From Pseudomonas serbica (GTDB taxonomy: Bacteria; Pseudomonadota; Gammaproteobacteria; Pseudomonadales; Pseudomonadaceae): a stretch of 64,000 nucleotides of DNA. Below are positions 25,954 through 31,570 of this stretch, in pieces. The notes under the pieces are model-generated. The model ran no database searches, was not told the origin of the DNA, and saw only the letters and a program-made list of their open reading frames with translations. The position numbers and the translations under genes were made by a program. The stretch spans positions 1 to 64,000 of the forward strand of contig NZ_JAQIYM010000090.1 in assembly GCF_028823535.1 (NCBI RefSeq). The letters are read 5' to 3'. How positions within the stretch are numbered: position 1 is the stretch's first letter; every line of letters starts with the position of its first letter.

Positions 25954-26041
25954 GGGTACGTGGCCGAGTGGCTTAAGGCAACGGTCTTGAAAACCGTCGG
26001 GTGTAACAGCCCCTAGAGTTCGAATCTCTACGTACCCGCCA
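25954..26041 (+). tRNA. tRNA-Ser(TGA)
   Basis: 88 bases including CCA. Acceptor GGGTACG/CGTACCC, anticodon stem CGGTC/AACCG-type with TTGAAAA loop, anticodon TGA, long variable arm. Third serine tRNA of the cluster; the three together read all six Ser codons. Confidence 0.92.
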
Positions 26042-26100
26042 ATCAAAAACTCTCGTCGAGGCCTTCTAAGCCTTGCAACAGACGAGGGTTTACGTAGCAC

Positions 26101-26185
26101 GCGGATGTGGTGGAATTGGTAGACACACCGGATTTAGGTTCCGGCGCCGCAAGGCGTGAGAGTTCGAGTCTCTCCATCCGCACCA
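26101..26185 (+). tRNA. tRNA-Leu(TAG)
   Basis: 85 bases including CCA. Acceptor GCGGATG/CATCCGC, anticodon stem CCGGA/TCCGG with loop TTTAGGT, long variable arm. Reads CUN codons. Confidence 0.93.
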
Positions 26186-26369
26186 TTATCTTGCTGGGTG
26201 TACACGCACGACAGACTGATGCGTGTCGGCCCCAGTCAGATCGAAGTTCACTGTTGCCGGACAGTCCTTCGAACTAGAGGTTGCAGCCGGCCCCTGAAAG
26301 GGTGGTGACTTTTGCGGTGGAATAGCAACCGCTCCGAATCGATTAACTGTTGTGATGAGAGGTTTTCTT

Positions 26370-26423
26370 ATGAAGCCGAACATGGCATTGGTTGAAAATG
26401 AGAAAGACCTGGGGTTATTCTAG
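26370..26423 (+). CDS. Possible short leader peptide before a CAU tRNA
   Basis: 17 codons, peptide MKPNMALVENEKDLGLF, with a GAGAGG sequence eight bases upstream. It ends 12 bases before the initiator-like tRNA. Unlike the serine leader there is no clear terminator between the peptide and the tRNA, and the composition does not obviously match one tRNA (two Met, two Asn, three Leu). It may be chance. Confidence 0.25.
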   Translation: MKPNMALVENEKDLGLF

Positions 26424-26435
26424 GTTTTAAGGTCT

Positions 26436-26517
26436 GGCGGGCGAGTGGACTGGATAGATAGACCACGCTGGGCTCATTACCCGGAAATTGCAGGTTCGAT
26501 TCCTGTGCCCGCAACCA
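26436..26517 (+). tRNA. Initiator-like tRNA-Met(CAT), unusual
   Basis: 82 bases including CCA. Bases 2-7 pair (GCGGGC/GCCCGC), while position 1 (G) faces A72, a mismatch like the C1-A72 that marks bacterial initiator tRNA. The anticodon stem has the three G-C pairs GGG/CCC next to the loop, also an initiator mark. Odd points: loop CTCATTA has T at position 37 where A is expected, position 8 is G instead of T, and the D loop is about five bases too long. The T arm GCAGG-TTCGATT-CCTGT is normal. It may be a modified or decaying initiator tRNA. Confidence 0.7.
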
Positions 26518-26522
26518 GTAAG

Positions 26523-26598
26523 GGGACTATAGCTCAGCGGTAGAGCGCTCGACTCATAATCGAGATGTCGGGGGTTCGATGCACCCCTAGTCCCACCA
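26523..26598 (+). tRNA. tRNA with CAT anticodon, Ile2-like or elongator Met
   Basis: 76 bases including CCA. Acceptor GGGACTA/TAGTCCC, anticodon stem CTCGA/TCGAG-type with loop CTCATAA. The 5' part (GGGnCTATAGCTCAG, CGACTCATAATCG) resembles tRNA-Ile2, whose CAU is changed to lysidine-AU by TilS to read AUA. The T arm is atypical: the best stem is GGGGT/ACCCC, which shifts the TTC motif by one. Identity needs the Ile/Met determinants to be checked. Confidence 0.75.
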
Positions 26599-27118
26599 AT
26601 TACGAGCCAGGTAAGCCCAATTGAAAAGGGTTGCCGAAAGACTGGGTACAGCTAACGGGAACGCCAGGTGCGGCTCGACCGCCTTGATACCTCGCCAGTA
26701 CAGCTTGTGACGAATGCACCACCCTAGCCGTTTAGGCAAATAAAGGGTGGGGGCATTCGAATAATTGCAATCAAATGCCAGTTGCCATTATTCGAATGCC
26801 TGGGGTTCGCCCTACGCATTACTGCGCCATCGCTTCCGTTGTCATGACGGTTGGAGTGTCTAGGCGAAAGGTACTTAAATCCGACGCAGCCCGTAAAGCT
26901 TGCGCTGAGGAATATCGGAGCCTGTACCAGGCATCGTGCAGTTCAGCGAGCGCTGAGCAAAATGATCGGTAACACCTTGTTCGCTTTCGATAGCGGAGAG
27001 GCCGATCCACCTGGCACACCGCTTGCGGATTGTGTCCCCGGACGTGAGTAACCGGGACGAATTCTTGCTTCAAGACCAAGGATTACACAGCAGCCAATAA
27101 TAATAAGAAGAGGCGCTA
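26599..27118 (+). other. Structured non-coding stretch after the tRNA block
   Basis: About 520 bases before the Stealth gene. No credible gene is seen; short frames at 26775-26972 and 26819-27079 overlap the inverted repeats and lack binding sites. It holds CGAGCC/GGCTCG arms enclosing about 60 bases (near 26604-26677), competing inverted repeats at 26711-26800, and a CCCGG/CCGGG stem near 27036-27056. The last bases (AAGAAGAGG) are the binding site of the next gene. Confidence 0.4.
26752..26800. repeat. Perfect 14-base inverted repeat with competing arm
   Basis: GGCATTCGAATAAT (26752-26765) and ATTATTCGAATGCC (26787-26800) are exact complements around a 21-base loop. A third segment just upstream (26711-26725, CGAATGCACCACCCT) can pair with AGGGTGGGGGCATTCG at 26744-26759 and so competes for the first arm. 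Two exclusive folds are possible, as in a regulatory RNA. Confidence 0.7.
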
Positions 27119-28108
27119 ATGAATACTCCTGTAGACCTGGTAATCACCTGGGTGGATGGGTCAGACACAGCCTGGCGCAAAAAGAGACACGAAAACACCG
27201 AGGGCAACCTTGCTGGCGTCTTTGAAACAGGCAATGTGGAAGGGCGTTATCGTGATAACGACGAATTGCGTTATCTCCTTCGCTCGATTGAAGAATTCTG
27301 GCCTTTCGAGGGCAGGATTTTTCTCGTGACGGACAACCAGCGTCCCGCGTACTTGGTCGAGCATCCACGTGTTCACGTGGTGGATCACTCCGAGATTCTC
27401 GACCCGCAGTACCTGCCAACGTTCTCTTCACGAGCCATTGAGTCGGCACTTCACAAAATTCCTGGACTTGCAGAGCACTTCGTCGCGTTCAACGACGACG
27501 TTTTGTTGATGCGCCAAGTTCAGTTCGATGACTTTTTCGCAGGCGCCGGTGCAACTGTCCATCTAACGGACGAAGCCATTCCGGAAGACCTTGGTGTGAA
27601 GAACCTGACGGGCCATAACGATACGATCATGGCTTACAGGTGGGGCAAAGAGCACTTCGGTGTGGCGCCCATCGACCGATTCGTCGCGCATACTCCAAAG
27701 GGGATCAGAAAATCCTGGATGGAGGAGTTGGAACATGACCATCCGGAGATGTTTCACACCACCCGGAGCGAGAAATTTCGGGCTTTGGGTGCCCATAGCA
27801 TCCTGGCCAACATTTACCCGGTGGATTGCGTAGGCAAAGGCCGTGCTCAGATCCGCCGAGACGAAAGCCTGTATTTCTTTACGGATGACGTCGAGTTTCA
27901 AGACATGACGGTTGAAATGCTGTGTGCTTTGAACCAAAAGCTGTCCGTGTGCATCAACGACACCACTGACAATCGTGATGATGTTGATCTGATGCGCACG
28001 CGTCTACAGGATCTTTACCAGCACTGCTTCCCAAGACCTTCTGGTTTTGAGTTCAGGGCACCACAGCGTGTGCGCTCGAATCACCGTGAAGTCGAACCGC
28101 AGCTGTAG
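27119..28108 (+). CDS. Stealth-family sugar-phosphate transferase
   Basis: 329 residues. Stealth proteins transfer hexose-1-phosphate (or GlcNAc-1-phosphate) units when making phosphate-linked polysaccharides such as capsules. The conserved regions are present in order: CR1 DLVITWVDGSD (residues 6-16), CR2 RDNDELRYLLRSIEEFWPF (about 42-60) with DVLLMRQVQFDDFF (about 128-141), and the later regions with KSWMEELEHDHPEMF. AAGAAGAGGCG precedes the ATG. The gene lies between tRNA groups and has no other polysaccharide gene beside it, so the acceptor is unknown. It might modify a surface glycan to affect phage or host recognition. Confidence 0.85.
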   Translation: MNTPVDLVITWVDGSDTAWRKKRHENTEGNLAGVFETGNVEGRYRDNDELRYLLRSIEEFWPFEGRIFLVTDNQRPAYLVEHPRVHVVDHSEILDPQYLPTFSSRAIESALHKIPGLAEHFVAFNDDVLLMRQVQFDDFFAGAGATVHLTDEAIPEDLGVKNLTGHNDTIMAYRWGKEHFGVAPIDRFVAHTPKGIRKSWMEELEHDHPEMFHTTRSEKFRALGAHSILANIYPVDCVGKGRAQIRRDESLYFFTDDVEFQDMTVEMLCALNQKLSVCINDTTDNRDDVDLMRTRLQDLYQHCFPRPSGFEFRAPQRVRSNHREVEPQL

Positions 28109-28168
28109 CAACGATTAAGCCGGTTCAACCACTGGTTTCGATAATCGACCAACCCTGAGGATGCACCC

Positions 28169-28723
28169 GTGATTGAAGGAACGTTTTTGTTTCTCGCCGC
28201 TTACCTGTTGACCTGGCAGGCACTGGTGATTGTGCTGTTGTTGGGTATCGCTTTCGAGCATGCAGGCAATCGTAAAAGTGCTGTTTTCACCGGTCTTGTC
28301 GCGATGGCAATCAGTTATTTCTATTTCGACATTCCGTTCAGCACCATCTGGGGATATGTGGTCGCTTACTTTGCGGTCGGTGTGGTTTGGAGCTTCTTGC
28401 GCTACAGGCGGTACGTTGGCGTCATGGTCAAGTCTCTTGAAAAACGCACGTGGCGTACTCAGGAAGACAAAGACAAGGCGATCAACAATCTGGCCCCAAG
28501 CAACAACCTGGAGCGCATCACCTCCTGGATCATTGTTTGGCCATTCTCTGTGATCGAAAACTCCCTGGGCGACATCATCACCGCTATCCAGTCGCTGGTG
28601 ACCAGGGTATTCAAGGGCATTTACTACAAAATTTTCATGGCTCAGACCGAAGCTTTGCGTAATCGTGAGGAGCCTGTCGAAGCGTGGACGGGAACCGGAG
28701 CAGGCAACAAACAGCTCGAATAA
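28169..28723 (+). CDS. Unknown membrane protein with three membrane segments
   Basis: 184 residues from a GTG at 28169, with CTGAGGATG upstream. Membrane segments are likely at residues 5-30 (LFLAAYLLTWQALVIVLLLG), about 38-55 and about 62-82 (TIWGYVVAYFAVGVVWSFL). A soluble region (about 85-184) follows with an amphipathic stretch (SWIIVWPFSVIENSLGDIITA) that could lie along the membrane. Family not recognised. It follows the Stealth gene by 60 bases and may be co-transcribed. Confidence 0.7.
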   Translation: MIEGTFLFLAAYLLTWQALVIVLLLGIAFEHAGNRKSAVFTGLVAMAISYFYFDIPFSTIWGYVVAYFAVGVVWSFLRYRRYVGVMVKSLEKRTWRTQEDKDKAINNLAPSNNLERITSWIIVWPFSVIENSLGDIITAIQSLVTRVFKGIYYKIFMAQTEALRNREEPVEAWTGTGAGNKQLE

Positions 28724-28785
28724 CATTGTGATAAATTGCCAAAGTGACCTGAATGGTTCAGAATCATAGGGGCACAACAGTATTC

Positions 28786-28861
28786 GCCGGTATAGCTCAG
28801 TCGGTAGAGCAGCTGACTTGTAATCAGAAGGTCGCGGGTTCAATTCCTGCTGCCGGCACCA
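28786..28861 (+). tRNA. tRNA-Thr(TGT)
   Basis: 76 bases including CCA. Acceptor GCCGGTA/TGCCGGC, anticodon stem GCTGA/TCAGA-type with loop CTTGTAA, T arm GCGGG-TTCAATT-CCTGC. Reads ACN codons. Confidence 0.93.
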
Positions 28862-28867
28862 CTTTTG

Positions 28868-28931
28868 GGTTGATCTTCAGCACTAGCCAGGCGAGAGCCG
28901 GGGCACTACGCCGGGGATCAACCTGTTTTTA
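28868..28931 (+). terminator. Terminator with a large head after tRNA-Thr
   Basis: GGTTGATC (28868-28875) pairs with GATCAACC (28916-28923) around a GC-rich head of about 40 bases; TGTTTTTATT follows. Confidence 0.7.
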
Positions 28932-28993
28932 TTGGTCATTTACGACTGTTTGAGGATTCTTGGCCCCAGAGCCAAAAGCTAGGGGACTCCACG

Positions 28994-29215
28994 ATGCCTC
29001 ATTTTGTTTTTTCAAGAATGGTCGCGTTAATCATTGCCGCACTTGCCGCATTTCTAACCATCGGAATAACCCTTGGTTGGTCAGCGGCATTTGCCATCGC
29101 TTCGCTTGGATTCTTTGCTCGGTGGTGCCAGAGGCATCGGCGGGATTTGAGAGCAAAAAAGACAAAGCAGGGGATATCAGGAGCTGTTCGCCTGAAGCCC
29201 AGGGATTCGTTGTAA
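28994..29215 (+). CDS. Small unknown membrane protein
   Basis: 73 residues starting MPHFVFSRMVALI, with AGGGGACTC upstream. One or two membrane segments (about residues 9-42: ALIIAALAAFLTIGITLGWS, then AAFAIASLGFFARW) are followed by a very basic tail (RHRRDLRAKKTKQ). The stop is only 11 bases before tRNA-Leu(GAG), so gene and tRNA probably share a transcript. Function unknown. Confidence 0.65.
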   Translation: MPHFVFSRMVALIIAALAAFLTIGITLGWSAAFAIASLGFFARWCQRHRRDLRAKKTKQGISGAVRLKPRDSL

Positions 29216-29226
29216 AGTAAGTTTTC

Positions 29227-29312
29227 GCGCAGCTGGTGGAATTGGTAGACACGCAACCTTGAGGTGGTTGTGCCCAACGGGCGTGGGGGTTCGAGTCCCC
29301 CGCTGCGCACCA
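29227..29312 (+). tRNA. tRNA-Leu(GAG)
   Basis: 86 bases including CCA. Acceptor GCGCAGC/GCTGCGC, anticodon stem CAACC/GGTTG with loop TTGAGGT, long variable arm. Reads CUC and CUU. Confidence 0.93.
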
Positions 29313-29399
29313 TTTTCTGTTTTACATCATGTAGTTGTGTGATGTTTCTCAAGAAATCATGAAGTTTATTGGATCGATTTTCTCTAGGAGTGATGACGC

Positions 29400-30320
29400 A
29401 TGTGGTTCAAAAACCTACTGGTATACCGACTGACTACAGACCTCGAGCTAGACGCAGAGGCTTTAGAAACCGCGCTGGCTACAAAACCTGCTCGTCCATG
29501 TGCGTCGCAAGAGCTGACGACCTACGGTTTCGTAGCCCCGTTCGGCAAGGGTGAAGATGCTCCACTGGTGCATGTAAGCGGCGATTTCATGCTGATCTCG
29601 GCCCGCAAACAAGAGCGCATCCTCCCAGGCGCAGTCGTCCGCGACGCGCTGAAGGAAAAGGTCGACGAGATCGAAGAGTCCCAGCAGCGCAAGGTGTACA
29701 AGAAAGAGCGTGATCAGATCAAAGACGAGATCATCCAGGCTTTCTTGCCACGCGCTTTCATTCGCAACAGCTCGACGTTTGCCGCCATCGACCTCAAGAA
29801 GGGTCTGATCCTGGTGAACTCGGCCAGCCCGAAAAAAGCAGAAGACTTGCTGTCCACCGTTCGTGAAGTGCTCGGCACGCTGCCTGTCCGACCTCTGACG
29901 GTGAAGATCGCGCCGTCGGCCACTATGACCGAGTGGGTCAACACTCAGAAAGCCGCAGAAGATTTCTTCGTGCTGGACAACTGCGAACTGCGTGATACCC
30001 ATGAAGACGGCGGCATCGTACGTTGCAAGCGTCAAGACTTGACCAGTGATGAGGTGAAGAACCACCTGGACACCGGCAAGGTCGTGACCCAGTTGTCCCT
30101 GGCGTGGACGGACAAACTGTCCTTCAACCTCGACGACCGCATGAACATCAAGGCCATCAAGTTCGAAGATCTGATCATGGATCAGGCTGAACAAGACGGC
30201 GGCGACGATGCGTTGAGTCAGCTGGATGCGAGCTTCAATCTGATGATGCTGACCTTCCGTGACTTCCTGCCGGCGCTGATGGAAGCACTGGGCGGGGAAG
30301 AGGCGCCACAGGGCATCTGA
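29400..30320 (+). CDS. rdgC: Recombination-associated protein RdgC
   Basis: 306 residues, the usual length. RdgC forms a ring dimer around double-stranded DNA and limits RecA activity. The start MWFKNLLVYRLT, the stretch TYGFVAPFGKGEDAPLVH and the C-terminal region with DDALSQLDASFNLMMLTFRDFLPALMEAL (broken by short variable parts) match the family closely. A weak AGGAGTGATG sequence precedes the ATG. Plasmids and phages carry rdgC to modulate RecA at their own DNA ends. Identification is firm. Confidence 0.95.
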   Translation: MWFKNLLVYRLTTDLELDAEALETALATKPARPCASQELTTYGFVAPFGKGEDAPLVHVSGDFMLISARKQERILPGAVVRDALKEKVDEIEESQQRKVYKKERDQIKDEIIQAFLPRAFIRNSSTFAAIDLKKGLILVNSASPKKAEDLLSTVREVLGTLPVRPLTVKIAPSATMTEWVNTQKAAEDFFVLDNCELRDTHEDGGIVRCKRQDLTSDEVKNHLDTGKVVTQLSLAWTDKLSFNLDDRMNIKAIKFEDLIMDQAEQDGGDDALSQLDASFNLMMLTFRDFLPALMEALGGEEAPQGI

Positions 30321-30935
30321 AGCCCATTGGGGCCGTTGTAAGCGATTTTGGCTGCACCCGTGACCACGAAAACTGGAACGGTCTTCAACGCCCTGTTGAG
30401 CGCGTACGAAGGCAAGTTTATGAGTAGCTGGAACAGCCGGGTGCAGTTCAAATGGGTGGCAACCCCTCCATAGAAGTGCTTGCGCTTCGTAGTCCTCACG
30501 GGCTGTGGTCGGGCTGCAGAAGCGTCGTCATGCGTGTTCGAGAACCCTGACACTACGGAATAGACGTGTAGGCAAGCCAAAGCCGTGATGAGGCCCGTAG
30601 CGTGAGCGGGCGAAGGGTTGGCCTTGAATCCGACCAGATCACTTCACATCGCGTTGTGAGGTGGCCCTGGAGAGCATTCTGCGCGGGCAGTCTGTTGTCC
30701 AGGCCATACCGGTTAATCAGCTTGGTGAGGAAAAGCCAGCCTTGCTCCGCAAGGAGGGTCGATTCTCTCTCGCGTAGCCGCGTGTCGCCTGAGCCGAGTA
30801 GGGCGCAGGTTCTCAAGGGTGGAACTCACCCGATTTGGCTAGTAAAATTGGCCAGCTTCAACACGGGGCACGGCAACGTCAGCATCATGGAGGGCAGGGT
30901 CATCATCAGACACTGGGCAATTTATGATCAATAAA
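30321..30935 (+). ncRNA. Candidate large structured RNA
   Basis: About 600 bases between rdgC and the small gene at 31015 have no credible frame but many local hairpins: 30454-30465 (GGGT-GGCA-ACCC), 30473-30488 (GAAGTG-CTTG-CGCTTC), 30593-30611 (GCCCG/CGGGC with a GTGA turn), 30644-30659 (TCACA/TGTGA), 30663-30705 (GGCC-CTGGA/TCCAGGCC with a bulge), 30745-30756 (CTCC-GCAA-GGAG) and 30817-30831 (GGGTG/CACCC). GNRA loops (GCAA, GTGA) are typical of ornate RNAs. Large RNAs of the GOLLD and ROOL classes are known near tRNA clusters of mobile elements, but I see no sequence proof of membership. The strand is assumed from the neighbours. Confidence 0.4.
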
Positions 30936-31014
30936 TGCTTGGGTTGTGGGGATGTGCTGCAGTTGTGTGCATTGATATTCATCATCCGCTTGGCGGTGTA
31001 CACAGGAAACGATC

Positions 31015-31233
31015 ATGGGTGTTTACAACCCGTTAGCCCGGTTACTTCCAGAGAACTACCGCACGCCGGAGGTAGAAGCCAAACACACAGCGTTGTTTCG
31101 AACGCAGTGCCTGGACATCTTTACTGAAAAGCCAGAGCAACAGGCCATTTGGCCTGTGATCGAGGAAGTGACCGCGCCTGAGCCCACGCTGGAGCAGGAA
31201 CTGATGGTTTTTACCAAGTGGTTGGTAAATTAG
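31015..31233 (+). CDS. Small unknown protein
   Basis: 72 residues starting MGVYNPLARLLPENYRTPE, with CAGGAAACG directly upstream, a good ribosome binding site. The protein is soluble and slightly acidic and has two cysteine-free halves except one Cys near residue 32. A strong terminator follows within 20 bases, which supports it as a real monocistronic gene. Family not recognised. Confidence 0.65.
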   Translation: MGVYNPLARLLPENYRTPEVEAKHTALFRTQCLDIFTEKPEQQAIWPVIEEVTAPEPTLEQELMVFTKWLVN

Positions 31234-31248
31234 CTGATTCTACAAATG

Positions 31249-31270
31249 ACCGCCCTAGGGCGGTTTTTTT
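31249..31270 (+). terminator. Terminator after the small gene
   Basis: ACCGCC and GGCGGT arms with a CTAG turn, followed by seven T. Confidence 0.85.
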
Positions 31271-31374
31271 ATGCCTTGAATTTAGGTTCGTCTGCCGTCA
31301 ATCGCGCACCATTTTGTGCTATCTCATTGATATATCTATTGTTAATCCGATTTAATGCGATGAAAAAACACTTG

Positions 31375-31403
31375 TTGACATGATGTCAATTCATACATAA
31401 AAT
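31375..31403 (+). promoter_or_regulatory. Promoter of the autotransporter with operator-like dyad
   Basis: TTGACA at 31375-31380, 17 bases, TAAAAT at 31398-31403. The -35 box is the left arm of a perfect dyad TTGAC-ATGAT-GTCAA (31375-31389), so a repressor could bind over it. The same dyad covers the promoter of the terC operon. Confidence 0.65.
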
Positions 31404-31570
31404 TCACCCAACGAAGCCCAAAAGGCCCGTACACAAAGCTCCAGAAGGCTGCAAACACACCAGTTTGCCTCTTCCATGAGAACATTCGGTACGGGTAAGA
31501 TGGCGCCAATCGGCAATTGTGCGTTATTGATTAAGGCGCACAAACAACTCGGCAATAGGGAATCACGAAT

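Larger units (their letters stand above)
31234..31570 (+). other. Intergenic region before the autotransporter
   Basis: Contains the terminator at 31249, the promoter at 31375-31403 and an untranslated leader of about 160 bases (31410-31570). The leader includes complementary CGTAC/GTACG segments (about 31427 and 31491) and may be regulatory. No gene seen. Confidence 0.55.

Noticed and set aside
25788..25976. 62-codon frame between tRNA-Pro and tRNA-Ser(TGA)
   Set aside because: Both ends lie inside tRNA genes and the region holds a promoter-like sequence. The inner ATG has only a weak binding site.
30720..30760. GAGGAAAAGCC near a GC-rich hairpin, similar to the GAGGAAAGTCC of RNase P RNA
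   Set aside because: The other universal RNase P RNA segments are absent and the chromosome should carry rnpB. The likeness is limited to one short stretch.
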